A DNA stretch of 64,000 nucleotides from Clitopilus passeckerianus (taxonomy: Eukaryota > Basidiomycota > Agaricomycetes > Agaricales > Entolomataceae), in NCBI GenBank assembly GCA_944990035.1, contig CALYLX010000074.1, positions 186,001 to 250,000 of the forward strand, read 5' to 3'. Shown here one piece after another: positions 32,988 to 44,000 of the stretch (position 1 is its first letter; each line of letters starts with the position of its first letter). Below the pieces are notes generated by a model. It saw only the letters and a list, made by a program, of their open reading frames with translations. It was not told where the DNA came from and did no database searches. Position numbers and translations under genes: made by a program.

Positions 32988-33835
32988 ATGTCTCAAAATG
33001 CCTCTTCCTACGACCGCACCATCATCCGCAACACCTTCAAATCCGATACCGCTATTACGGCGCTCCGTACACATACTGCCTGGAGCAGCAACGACAACCC
33101 TCTCACCGCTGTGGGAGAACAAGGAACCTCTACCAAAACCGACGAACCGAAACTCAACGGCGCCTCGCCTGCGCCACCAATTTGCGAAAACCACTGACGA
33201 TCTTGATCAACTTTTGGACAAAGTTGATCGAGAAACGGAGGAGACCCTCACAGACCTCTTCTTTGCTATTGGAGGAACAGCTTTCCTCGACGAATTCTTC
33301 CCGAACGACAAAACTGGTTCAACAACCCAGAGGAGACAGACGAAACCCTTGCCTCCAATCCCTGGGGGCCTGAGGAAAGTCAAGAAGAGGAAGTCACAAT
33401 CCTCACTGCACGTCAAGTTTGCGGAACCCTACGAGCATTTCCTCCCGTCACCAATTTACACACCGCAAAAATAAAACATAACCCCTTCGTCAAAAGAACG
33501 ACAACAAGGAAAACATCAATCCCAATGGCAAACCCTCCAACGCCATACCTCTCCGCATTCGAAAGCCCACCAGAGTCCGACTCACCAACGCTGGTGAACC
33601 TTCCTCGACAGTATCGTCCCAGAAGGCGCCGCGCACCGGATACCTTGCCAACAGACCACCACCACCCAGATGGTTCAGATGCTACATTTGTGGAGGCAGA
33701 CACCGACAGTGTCATTGCTTTCGTTTTGTGTGTCGTCTGTGCCATCATCGTGGCCCAGGCCATTACCCGGTTAGCTGCCCGCAACGCTACCACAAGGGCA
33801 TAGACCGTCACTTCTGGGGTAAAGGAAGGAATTGA
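32988..33835 (+). pseudogene. third ORF of element 4 (frameshifted)
   Basis: The start and about the first 50 codons match the protein at 11709-12578. Many small losses between 33125 and 33500 then break the frame. Pieces are readable at 32988-33197, 32998-33474 and 33525-33803. Confidence 0.85.
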
Positions 33836-33865
33836 AGTCAGGAGACTTCAACGATAGCGAGAGGA

Positions 33866-34298
33866 CATGTTTCTCCTTACATACCCGGCCCGCTTATGCG
33901 ATTACTCACATATGCTGCGCATCACTGCGCATTTTCATCTTTTCCATCTTCGCATCTCACGATCGTGAGAGACTTATACCTTATCTGACTCTTTCTGACT
34001 CATGTACTTACTCATCATGCTGCGCATGACTCATTACTTACTCAGCATGCTGCGCATGTGCTATATTTAGAACTACTAGATAGGTATATAAACCTGTACC
34101 ATTTGGTCAAGGCTCCTCAGCTTGACCTAGGCAATCTACCTAACTGCTTAGTTCTTTACTTCGCCTTTAAGTCCCTTGCTTCGTCAATCTCACCAGGTCG
34201 TCAGTACAGCCGCAGCTGCTGACAAATCTCTGTCTTTGTTTATCAAAAGACATCGAGCGTAAACAGTATTACCTAAGTTGTTAGGCTCTGCCTTAACA
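33866..34298 (+). repeat. 3' LTR of element 4 (eroded)
   Basis: The first part, including TGTTATGATTTTGCTT and the neighbouring polypurine tract, is missing, and at least five further short losses follow up to about 33960. The remainder matches the 5' LTR and keeps the private extra A. Right flank GAACG. Confidence 0.9.
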
Positions 34299-34327
34299 GA
34301 ACGTGAGTGTAAAAATTGGAATGTAAG

Positions 34328-34812
34328 TGTTAAGGCAGAGCCTAACAACTTAGGTAATACTGTTTACGCTCAATGTCTTTGATAAACAAAGACAGAGATT
34401 TGTCAGCAGCTGCGGCTGTACTGACGACCTGGTGAGATTGACGAAGCAAGGGACTTAAAGGCGAAGTAGAGAACTAAGCAGTTAGGTAGATTGCCTAGGT
34501 CAAGCTGAGGAGCCTTGACCAAATGGTACAGGTTTATATACCTATCTAGTAGTTCTAAATATAGAGCATGCGCAGCATGCTGAGTAAGTAATGAGTCATG
34601 CACAGCATGATGAGTAAGTACATGAGTCAGTATGACTCGATGTGAGTCAGAAAGAGTCAGATAAGGTATAAGTCTCTCACGACCGTGAGAGATGCGGAGT
34701 AAGCATAGAAAAAGGTGAAAAATGCGCAGTGATGCGCAGCATATGTGAGTAATCGTGCATAGGTAAGCGGGCCGGGGTATGTAAGGAGAAACATGTAAGC
34801 AAAATCATAACA
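34328..34812 (-). repeat. solo LTR (485-bp type)
   Basis: A complete 485-bp LTR without internal sequence, with target duplication GTAAG (34323-34327 and 34813-34817). Its variable bases match the 5' LTR of element 1. It was probably left by recombination between the two LTRs of a former full element. Confidence 0.95.
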
Positions 34813-35268
34813 GTAAGTGGAACACAAGGCGTAACGTGAGTGAGAAATGGAACGAAAGCTGGTAACGCAACCGTTCCCTATTAAAATCTAAAGCCCACAA
34901 CTTGTTGATGCAAGGCTACTTACGCAAAGTGATCGAGCATTTCCATCGCCGTGAAAACATTCAAGCCCACTGGGATAATGTTTTTACCGTTTCTCCCATC
35001 TCGAAACCCCCCAAAGCGCACATTTTGGCTATTAATTGCGATGCTAAAGGTAATTTCAACTCGCTTGAAAGCTCGATGAGAGCTCTATGTACATTCTGTG
35101 CCTAACTGTACATAAGTTTCCACTGGGTGACATTCAAATACAATAGCAATATGTCCAAGATTAAACCTCTGAAACATATATGGAACGTAATTCAGGAACG
35201 TACTTTGGGAACGGGAACATAGATTGGGAACATGTAACGTGAGCTGGAACGTAAAAAGCTGGCACCCC

Positions 35269-35276
35269 ATATGCAA
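35269..35276. repeat. right target duplication ATATGCAA of the hAT-like element
   Basis: Identical to 26489-26496. Beyond it the wax-synthase-like gene resumes. Confidence 0.75.
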
Positions 35277-36509
35277 GGCCCGAGTGGCCGAGCCCATCCA
35301 CAAATCCATGACAAAATGAACCCACAGCTACGACCAAGTTATCATCCATAACAATTCCGATACCCTTGGACCCGATATCCTCTGGTCTTCCCCCAGATTG
35401 CTTCCAATACAATGCCAACCCTAGACATCAATCAAGACACTTCAGGCAGGAGTCGCTATGCGAAAACGTGTTTTTTCACATAATTGATTATGGTCGTGTC
35501 GTATAACAATGCGCATAGACCAATTATGCGAACTCACAGCCAAACTTCACATTATGCGATTGTCTATGCAAAAAAGATCAATTTCGCAAAGTGATGCTTG
35601 CCTGAAGTGAGAAGAATAGGCATATTACCCCAAAATCAGAAGGCCTTTCCGCAGCATGCAAAGTCCAATCATGGAAGACAACTGATGCGAAAAATGTGCC
35701 CGTAACACCACCGACCCGTCCAAATACGGTGTTCATTGGAAGGCCACCTATCAAAAGAACATGTCGCGGTATAATAACTGATGCCAGCCACGGCCCCAGA
35801 GCCATGCAAGGGATGGCGAGCATCAGGGCCCATTGAATATTAGGGGCCATTGGGATAAGTCCTGTCCAACAAGACCAGCACTGATTGTGGTGGCGACAGC
35901 ATACCATCCTTGTATTAAGATACCAATTACAACCCAGGCTGCCATCACTACACATAACATTGTTGAATGCATACGGCCAAGAACCGAACGGTATTGAGGA
36001 TCAAATATTGTAGCATCATGTCCAATTCTGCCCAATCACAGGTGAGAATGCGATCACGAGTACCCTAGGGGAAAACCATCTTTGCTCAATATAATTGATT
36101 TCACACACCTATTCTTCCACTTCAGAGCTTCATCGTTCAGATTGAGTTCAGAAGATACCAACGCTAAGGAGTTCACTCATTACCCATTTGGTCGGGTGAC
36201 TTTTGTTGTGGTGGTAAGGCCCAAAGGAAAGAAGCTTCTGCCACCAGGGCCTGGAAGGGACCTGGGAGGAACGCTCATATGTTATGGCTGCCAGAAAGAA
36301 TTCATCTGTTTGCAAAGTGTGATACAATGTCCAAGGGTGATTAATTGCCGGGGATATCCGAACTCCTGCGTTGACAGCCACGCAACGCTCTGGAATTCTC
36401 CGAAATTGGGCTTGTTGGAGTGCTTGCTCAGAGAAATGCCTACAATAGAGCTCTTCAGAATCAACTGACGGGCCACTTGATTAATCATCAATTTAATTTG
36501 ACGAGCCAC
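35277..36509 (-). pseudogene. wax-synthase-like copy 2, main part (broken)
   Basis: The family signature is clearer here than in copy 1. On the minus strand SQWP-LIFNGP is followed by a TGA, then SLAWLWGRGWHQLLYRD (about 35840-35750), which carries the conserved His. After two stops come a GGLPMN motif and GRVGGVTGTFF with VVFHDW. A 172-bp MITE (35438-35609) then interrupts the gene, and the sequence resumes toward 35277, where the hAT-like element cuts it. Several stops and frame changes are present, and the N-terminal limit is uncertain. Family members are multi-span ER acyltransferases; this copy cannot make a full protein. Confidence 0.7.
35438..35609. mobile_element. 172-bp MITE in wax-synthase-like copy 2
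   Basis: Terminal inverted repeats of 28 bp that match at 23 positions, starting with a perfect CACTTCAGGCA. The flanking bases on both sides are AGA, a possible 3-bp target duplication as in CACTA-type transposons. Joining the two flanks restores the gene reading seen in copy 1, which supports a true insertion. Confidence 0.65.
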
Positions 36510-37095
36510 ATGGTGGAGTACAGTGGTGTGGCCAACCGTTGCAGGATTCGGTCTCTACTCGAGCCTCATCATGGCGTGAAGGCCTTGAAACATGTTAGCC
36601 AGCCATTGGACGATGAAACCGTGTTGGGACAACGTTGAAATAACACTTCTCCCAGTGAAAAACCCAAGGATAGACAAAGAAATATGTGTCCAAAGGATGC
36701 CCCACCTCATCAGATCCGGAAGAATTTTTGTCAGTCAAATTCGTTCTGACGGCGTTTCTGAAGAGCTCTAATAGGCTTGATTACTTGCCCAACGCATGCC
36801 ATGCTTTTTACTAGCAGCGATTAGTTGTAATCCACCGTAGGTGCATAGACGCGTTTCACACGGTCGTCCTAAATTGGAACTGATCTATTTGGTCCTGTTT
36901 GCATTTCAGGCTGCCGGTCTTACGATCCGTCACGCGAGACTTGGGACACGTCGACATCAAACCGACAGTAAATCCGACGATTCAACCGACCAACGAACTC
37001 CTCATAACTCTCCGAGTTTCTATCACCTAGGAGACTCAAATTCAAGCTGGGCTTAGAGCTTCAACGCTCCCTTTCACTATATTTCTGGGCCCAAA
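36510..37095. other. intergenic, upstream region of the Erv41-like gene
   Basis: No gene recognised. It should contain the promoter of the gene starting at 37096. CTATATT about 20 bp before that ATG is a weak TATA-like match. Confidence 0.4.
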
Positions 37096-39073
37096 ATGTC
37101 GACAACAAGGACGGAGGAGTCGTCCATCATAGACAAGCTTGATTCAGTGGTACCAGCACCATTGGCGAACTTTGATGCCTTTCCAAAACTTCCTTCGACA
37201 TACAAGGCTCGCTCAGAATCTAGAGGGTTCATGACCCTCTTCGTTGCTCTCCTTGGGTTCTTGTTGGTGCTCAATGATATCAACGAATACATATTTGGCT
37301 GGCCCGATCAAGAGTTCAGCATTGACAACAACAAATCTCCCTACATGGGAATTAACATCGACGTTACGGTGAACATGCCTTGCAAATGTACGCATTTGCA
37401 CTCCCTTACTTGATGCTATACTGATTGTTCATCCAGATCTTTCGTTGGATTTGAGGGATGCAGTCGGAGACAGGCTGATGTTGACGGGAACCACCCGCCG
37501 CGACGGTGTAAGCCTTCTTACACGACTACTACTGCCAATCTTACTGAATGTATATTGCAGACACTATTTGATACCAGCCATGCCAAAGATTTCGAGGCGC
37601 ACACTGATACCTTGAGTGTCAGCGAAGCCGTCAAACAATCGAGGAAGTCCCGCGGTCTTTTCTCCTGGCTTTCCACAAAACCTACGGACGGCTGGCGACC
37701 AACCCCTCAGCATTCTGCTGCTGGAACCTCCTGCAGAATCTGGGGCTCTCTCGCCGTGAAACGCGTTACTGGTAAGTTCCGGAGATCCGCATGCCGTCCG
37801 ACTCCGCTAATTGCGGCCGCTAGCTAATCTGCACATTACGACCTTGGGCCACGGATACGCCAGCTACGAGCATGTCGATCATAGGCGTGAGTTTTTTGCT
37901 TAGGGTATAATGCACATGTTTACTAAAGAGAACGGTTGCAGAGATGAATCTGTCTCATGTGATCAACGAGTTCTCGTTCGGGCCTTATTTCCCTGACATG
38001 ACACAACCTTTGGACTATACTTATCAAGTCACCAATGAACGTAAGTAGACCGGTATTCTCCACAGAGGGGTCAAAGTCTGACTGCTTTTTGCAGCTTTCA
38101 TCGCATACCAGTACTTCCTTCATGTCGTACCCACCACCTACATCCCACCCCGCTCCTGGGCTCTCCATACCAACCAATACAGCGTCACTCATTACACCCG
38201 TGTTCTCGAACATAACCGAGGAACACCAGGGATTTTCTTCAAGTTCGATATCGACCCTCTCCATATCACAATCCACCAAAGGACTACCTCTCTCATTGCA
38301 CTCTTTATTCGGTCAGTCTGCTTTCACAATATTTCCTTTTCCCACGGCCTTTCTGACATCCTGTTCGTCGTTTCTCCAGCTGTGTCGGTGTCTTAGGTGG
38401 TGTCTTCGTTTGTGCCGGCTACGCCATCCGCGTCACCACCCGTGCAGTCGAAGTTGTCACCGGAGCAGACCACGCCAACGGAATCGTAGCTGCAGAATCC
38501 TCCGGAGTCAAAGTCGGCCTCCGATCCAAGTGGGGTGGCTCTGACCTCCGCTCCCGCAAAACGTCCGGGAGGATGGTCAGACAAGGTTCGGGTTGGGTCA
38601 TGGAAGGTGGAGAGTCACCCTACTCAGGCTCTTACGCCGGTACTCCGGCCCCTGGAAGCGCCTTCCCTGCCTCGCCCTCTCCTTTCTCCCCTTATTCTGG
38701 AGTTGGCACGCCTCAATCCGCCTATGGACTTGGAATCCCACAGAGTGCATTCGGACCGTCGCCTTTCCCCTCCTCTCCGAACCCAGCCACTTCCTCCCCT
38801 GCGCCCCCTCCAATGTCGAGCAGGCAGTCCTCCCACCAAAGCCACCTCAGCGTGTCTTCGCCTTATACACCACATACGGGCTCGATGGCGTCTCAGCAGG
38901 CAAGTCCTGTTGTTCCACCTTCGCCTGCGCCCCAGGCGCCTGGTACGCCTGGAGTGGGGTATGCAACGTATCCTGCTTCGCCGAACCCGAACGGAAATGG
39001 GTTCTCGATGGGCCCGCCACCTAGGAGAGCACCTTCAAATGGGAGTGCACATGGTGGCAAGAAGGATGATTGA
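37096..39073 (+). CDS. ERV41: Erv41/ERGIC2-type ER-Golgi cargo receptor subunit
   Basis: Erv41-Erv46 complexes cycle between ER and Golgi in COPI and COPII vesicles and retrieve ER proteins. Seven exons: 37096-37387, 37437-37507, 37561-37771, 37824-37886, 37942-38040, 38095-38311 and 38380-39073. They join in frame to 548 residues. Near the N-terminus is the family stretch DAFPKLPSTY, then membrane segment 1 (about residues 45-65). A large luminal domain follows, with MPCKYLSLDL, CRIWGSL, LHITTLGHG and FSFG, then membrane segment 2 in a CVGVLGGVF context near residue 320. Erv41 proteins are usually 350-400 residues. Here about 200 Pro/Ser/Gly-rich residues follow the last membrane segment, predicted to be cytosolic. 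The gene converges on the SDHC gene. Confidence 0.88.
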
Positions 39074-39316
39074 TTGATAGTAGGAGGCGTGAAATCGGCG
39101 CGGGAGGGAATCATTAGTAGGAAGTAGTGTAGCGCATCACGTCGTCATCATCGTCATTTTACTTGCTTTTTTCCACATGCATAAATTGTTGTATTATTTC
39201 AGGCTGAGGTCTTCCTTCATGTATACATGTTTCTTGCACGAAATCAGGAAGGTCTGCTCTGACGGCAGTGTGATGTTAAGAAAAGTTGTGGATTACTGTC
39301 TACTGAAGCTACATGA

Positions 39317-40095
39317 TTAGAAGTAGGCTACGAGGGCTGCAGTGGAAACGCCGGTGGCTGCCAAGACTGCGTATCCCGTGGTGTAGCATCCCTTTACGGT
39401 CATGACTGGAGAAAGAAGAGAGGTCATATTAGTGAAACACTCGGAGTAGAGTCTGGACTGGGCCTTCGTACATTTGTTCATATCCCACGCCAGATGCCTC
39501 AGGCCGTTGAAGGAGTGGAAGGTGAATGGCAATGCCAGGATGAACTTGCCGGTGTACTTCACATAATCAGGAAGTCCCTGGACGAACTCGACAATGTGAG
39601 CACTGTCGAGGGTTCCAGGTGCGAAAAGGTAGCCGATGGAGAATCCGTAGAGGACTGTAGATTATGATAAAGGGTCGGAATGGCTTTGGGAGGTGTAGCA
39701 AGCTACTTACGGACGGAAAGAGCGGAACCTGTGACACGGTTGAAAATAGAGGCGGTCCATGTCAATTGAGGTTGGTAGATGGTAAAGTGCGGGCTGGAGG
39801 GGCGTTTCAGACGCTGCTTGTTCAAGATTTCAGTCGCTGCGCTGGGTGGCAAGGAGTCTGTTTGGACGCATCTGCGATTCAGTAGCTAAATGAGTATTCC
39901 TGTATCTCCCGCCATGATTTACGTTGCATTTACCGTCGCTGGAAAGCATTTCGCAAAGCGACTTGGTTCCTTGCTAGAAATCAGTCATGTTAGCCCAAAA
40001 TTCTTGCAATAAGGCCGGTCAGACGCACAGATTTTAGGAGCAAACGCTGTCCTCCTGAGAGCAGCACCCAAACCAACAGTTCTGGTGGTCAACAT
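39317..40095 (-). CDS. SDHC: succinate dehydrogenase cytochrome b560 subunit (SDHC)
   Basis: Membrane anchor of respiratory complex II in the inner mitochondrial membrane; it helps bind haem and ubiquinone. Five exons on the minus strand: 40029-40095, 39934-39973, 39711-39871, 39472-39654 and 39317-39405. They join in frame to 179 residues. The N-terminus is Arg/Ala-rich like a mitochondrial presequence. Family motifs seen: [19 protein letters not shown], then [11 protein letters not shown] in the first membrane helix (quinone-site Ser and Arg region), and [12 protein letters not shown], which carries the haem-ligand His. The last exon encodes the third membrane helix. Intron lengths are about 50-65 bp. 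The length is typical for fungal SDHC. Confidence 0.93.
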
Positions 40096-40763
40096 CGTTG
40101 CGGCGATAGTGAAAGGGAGTTTGGAGTTTTCGAGGATGGTGGTCGGGACTCGGGAGGTCTTGGGACTCCGCCCCGACAAGCGACCACGTGATAAAAAGTC
40201 CTATACCGGTTCCCTTCACCGAATTGGTTTGTTTTCTTGCCGCCAACATCGTTGTCATCGTTCTGCTCGTCGTCAAGCTCAATCACAACAGACAGTCTAG
40301 AAATGCCTCCAATAATATATTGCATTCAGTCCAAGCTATATATAACCCCGATGACAGCTGACGATGATGAGTGTGAAAAGTGTATAACAATGAGTGTGGT
40401 ATGTACTACTAGTACAGATGATGAGTTCGTGAGTGTGTAGCGCGGTATGCCCCAGGCAGATTGTCCCTCCTGCTAACCCTGGCAAGAAAAGAAAAATGGT
40501 ATCTAAGAACGAAGCTGAAGTCGAAGGTGGTATGATGATTAGGGTGGCCTTTAATGCTCGTCCTCTGACCCGGCAACAAGCATCGGGCACTCCAAGAGGC
40601 GACGGCCATGTGGATCAAGTGGTTCAGATGCAGAAACAACTTTTCTGTGGAAGCGGTACGGTGAGTGGCCTATTCGTAAATGATCGACGAATCAGGAGGC
40701 TTACCAGAAAATATTAGAGTCAATAATGATACAGGCGCGAGTAACCAGTCGTAAGATGCCTTT
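40096..40763. other. intergenic, no gene recognised
   Basis: Holds the SDHC promoter side and a GATGATGAGT/GTGAGTGT-rich low-complexity stretch at about 40355-40440. An ORF at 40433-40717 (plus) has no recognisable motif and I do not call it. Confidence 0.4.
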
Positions 40764-40910
40764 TCAGGCGACTACGCAGAAGGCGTACTGGTTGTTTCTA
40801 TCCTCGTCTATTGGTGTGGGCAAAGGCAATGACTCGACAGAGGACTCGGTCTGAGTGTTTGTGAAGCCGAGAGAGGCTGTAAGCTCAGCGAGAGTTTGGA
40901 AAGCGTCCAT
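40764..40910 (-). CDS. mating-pheromone precursor-like CaaX peptide
   Basis: 48 residues. It starts MDAFQTL and ends CVVA, a CaaX box for farnesylation. Basidiomycete pheromone precursors are 40-70 residues, often start MD-[STA]-F and end CVVA, CVIA or similar. They are cut next to an acidic/basic pair about ten residues before the end and act on Ste3-type receptors. Here the pair is DR in DEDRNNQYAFCVVA, which would give a mature lipopeptide of about seven residues. A TATA box (41064-41070) lies about 155 bp upstream on the same strand, and the leader holds CAG acceptor-like sites (CTTCGCAG, CTTTGCAG), so it may contain a 5' intron. No Ste3 receptor is visible in the window, so this may be a pheromone gene outside the mating-type locus. 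The call rests on size, ends and composition. Confidence 0.65.
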   Translation of the reverse strand: MDAFQTLAELTASLGFTNTQTESSVESLPLPTPIDEDRNNQYAFCVVA

Positions 40911-41063
40911 TAGAGCGGGTGAAGGTGGTGCTGCAAAGAGTGGTTTTGAGAGCAAATAACCTGAGTGCAACTTTCCTGCGAAGAGATGCACTTAAGAGGC
41001 TTATGAGGCAGAAGGGGTTTCACAAGACGGGCTTTTGAGGGGACCCACACTCGCTTGACTTGG

Positions 41064-41070
41064 TTTTATA
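41064..41070 (-). promoter_or_regulatory. TATA box of the pheromone-like gene
   Basis: TATAAAA on the minus strand, in a CCTATAAAACC context, upstream of the 48-codon gene. Confidence 0.55.
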
Positions 41071-44000
41071 GGCCTCCAAGTCCATGGTCTATTGTGTGTC
41101 TGGGCGACGAGTGTACCAAGGACCTGTTCCTCCAAAGCATGGCGTGCGATCAATAGTCGGCACATTGCCTATTGTCGACGATTTGACGTTAACAATAGCG
41201 GCGGAACGGGCTCTCGGCCAATCGTCCCAACGGAGATTATCTTTGACCAGGCACTTCTTGATTGAACAATAACGTGCGCGGTAATTGACTTATTTGGACT
41301 GAGAATCATGCAATTCTCGTATCTGTTCTGAAATCCTCGTGGCATGTCAGATGTTTCTTATTGATACTTCTATTAGCACTACGGTTGTTAGAATCGTTCC
41401 TAAGAGAACCGTCTCTACTACGCATACCGTAGAGCACAGCCTATCCCCAGCCCCAATCCAATAACCAATGTCGATCGACTTTTCTATAGTTCGGTCGACA
41501 CTTCAGAACAGCGCTCTCCGTTGTCGTGGTCCACTCGCCATAAACCCTTGTCCAGAACATAATTGGAGTGGAGGGTACGAAATGTACACGATGCATCTGG
41601 GCAGAAGGCGATGTCCAGACTGGCCCAAGCAATCGTCCATGCATCGACAATAGAGGATCAACTCCGGAAAAGACAGAGAATAGTCTTCATTCAAGATGTG
41701 TCAGAAACCAGATACCGCGGTCATCCCCTGCCGAGTCATGTATTGAGTCGTTCCATAGACGTTCTGGACAAATTTACTCCTGTGATCGTCAAATTTTCTA
41801 GGAGGTGGGTTGGCAGTTGGCAGTCCGTACCTCAGCGTACCTCATCGCGTCACCGTCCCCCTCAACCGCTCTCCATTCCTGAGGCAACACAAAGTGTCAT
41901 GAGCAGTCTAAGTTAAGGTATACCTACCAGCTGAACAAAAAACGAGATGGAACGTGCTGCAAGTGGTTATTATGTTGCCGCCGCACCAGATCCGGCCAGG
42001 AGCCCGAGGTGCCCTCAAAGTCCGACCTAAGAACGATTGGGTTGCCGCAGAGAGGAACGTGTACGGGAGGGGATGCCGAACCAGATACAGGTTATTGTGA
42101 GTAGTTTGCAGTGCCATATGGTTTGTGGGCGCGTGATGAGGGGGAGGGGGAGAAGGCCCGGCCGAGCCAGATTGCGAAGGACTCAGAATTGCAATGGAGG
42201 TGTGGTCAGCGCAGTGAGAATCGCCGGGGTTCGAGTTCCAATTCAGTGAAATGATATAGGAATGGACATGGGCCTTCGTTGGAGCAGAGTATGACCACTG
42301 GCATCGTTGGATACGAGAGATCAAAGGACAGGGTGCAATGGGTCGTCCTGGGGACCCAATACTCAGAATAAACCGGGTTGTCACTCTGGCGGTCGCCGCA
42401 GAGACACAGAGGCCACATAAGCGAGAGGCCCAGATAATTGTTGGTTTACTAGCGATAACAAAGACCTGACAAAGAACTGTACCCCGTCCTACGAACGGTA
42501 CAGTCGTGGCGAGCTGGCGACATATTGACCCTGGCTGCCCCCGCCGTCTGGAGATTTGGGGCTCAGATGTAGCCAAAGCCTAGCATAATGCATCCCAAGC
42601 ATGTCGTTCCATGGGTAACGGATCTAAGGAAGTGAGAAGAAGAACCCAGCCGTTGCTTATTGTCTTTTTGTAAGGCATGCAGTCACGTTCGCGCAACCAA
42701 TGTGCACGTCCTTATTTGGACAGCGATCTAATCTAATCTTTATTTCGCTTTTGATCGCCGATCTCAGCGGAGTGCCTGAAGCATTTGTGAGTTCTTGGGG
42801 GGTTTGAACGACCAGTACGTAAATTAGCGTTAATACTGTAGAATGAGGTAGAACAATGCGATCATGACGCCTTCAATCAAGATAAGGGTATGGAAAGACG
42901 CAAATGGGAGGTCAGAACATTCTGATTGTAATGATGACCCTCCTCCACCAACCCTCAACGTTCCAGAAGACCAAGGTCATTTGAAGTATAGTGCCATCAG
43001 GTGAAAAAAGCCTCTTGAATCACGACTTGGACTGTGAGCTTGCTCTATTCCTACTGGAATAGACGAGGGGCTTGCTCTCTCACGAGTGAGCACGATATCA
43101 GACTTCAGGGCCCCAGCTGGAAGGGTATTTCCTGTATGTTCAATTGAAAGTAAAAGAGCACTGATTTGCTTCGGAGCTTGGGCTCTTAAAGGCAGCCAGC
43201 ATGCATCTCTATCTGAACATTAGGGAAAGGTTCTGCTTGATTAGGCCCTGATGTAGACCTTTGGTAAATTCTTGGCGAAAGGTGTGAAACGAGTCCAGGT
43301 GTTGCGAGTCCGGCACAGGGCAAACGCAATTCTTGGCGTAGATAGTGCAGAGTGAAAATATGTATTCACGCAGAGCTACGTCCGAGTTATCGGAAGATGT
43401 GATCACCCTCGAGTCATCGCAGAGGGGGGGCGAAAATATTTGCATCGACTCTCAACTAGCTCAGGCTAAATCTGCACTTCGTGAGCCAGTCATGGTGTCT
43501 CCAGAGCGATAGCTTACACCAAGCCTTCCTTTTATTAAGGTACAATTTTTCTCTGCTTCACGGTTTTAACTTCGCAAATCCATGAAGCCAAGAACCACAT
43601 TGGAGTCGAAGACTAAGGCACCTGTGGCCGTGGGTCACATTACGGTCACATTGTTGTGGCTTGTTGCCTATACTTGGCAAAACCCACCGTGCCCAGACAA
43701 AGACAAACAAATGCCCCTGCTTGGCGGTTGGCCAGTTTAGGACCAGTCGAAGTGTTGTCTTCGACGACGACAGCTTAATCCCCTCATCTTCGAGGTCATA
43801 ACTGTGGCGCAAACTCATTCTGACCTCTTTTAACGTTTGCAAGAAATTTGTGCGTGAACTCAGGCGTTTTCTTCCAAGTTTTCCGCCCAGTTTAACCTCC
43901 TTTACATGCAGAATTACCCTTTTCCGTACTGGCATCGTGTATGATGTATATGATAAACGAATCCAGGCCCTTCATTTCTGCTGCGTGATTCTACAGTTTT

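Larger units (their letters stand above)
27175..34298 (+). mobile_element. Ty3/gypsy chromovirus, element 4 (full length, heavily indel-damaged)
   Basis: 7124 bp on the plus strand, with target duplication GAACG (27170-27174 and 34299-34303). The 5' LTR is 466 bp. The 3' LTR has lost its first 22 or so bases and several short blocks. Both LTRs share a private extra A. Gag, pol and the third ORF all have frameshifts. It is inserted in the hAT-like element and faces element 3. Confidence 0.95.
26497..35268. mobile_element. hAT-like non-autonomous DNA element, split by element 4 and a solo LTR
   Basis: Bounded by the 8-bp duplication ATATGCAA. The ends form an imperfect terminal inverted repeat of about 28 bp, starting GGGG and sharing TTTTTAC-[AG]-TTCC-[AC]-GCT. 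Subterminal parts are full of GGAACGT/ACGTTCC motifs (26524-26580, 27146-27174, 34299-34327, 34813-34870, 35179-35255), another hAT habit. With the nested Ty3 element 4, the solo LTR and their duplications removed, about 1153 bp remain. I see no transposase, so it would need one from elsewhere. It sits inside the wax-synthase-like copy 2 and so disrupted that gene. Confidence 0.65.

Noticed and set aside
34902..35105. 67-codon ORF inside the hAT-like element as a transposase remnant
   Set aside because: I see no hAT dimerisation or catalytic motif in it.
42180..42250. tRNA-like stretch (TGGTCAGCGCAG ... GGTTCGAGTTCC)
   Set aside because: Box A and box B are only approximate, the T-stem does not pair, and no acceptor stem closes around it.
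41908..42576. 222-codon open frame on the minus strand
   Set aside because: It has no ATG at its 5' end, no motif and no splice partners; it looks like chance in a long intergenic stretch.
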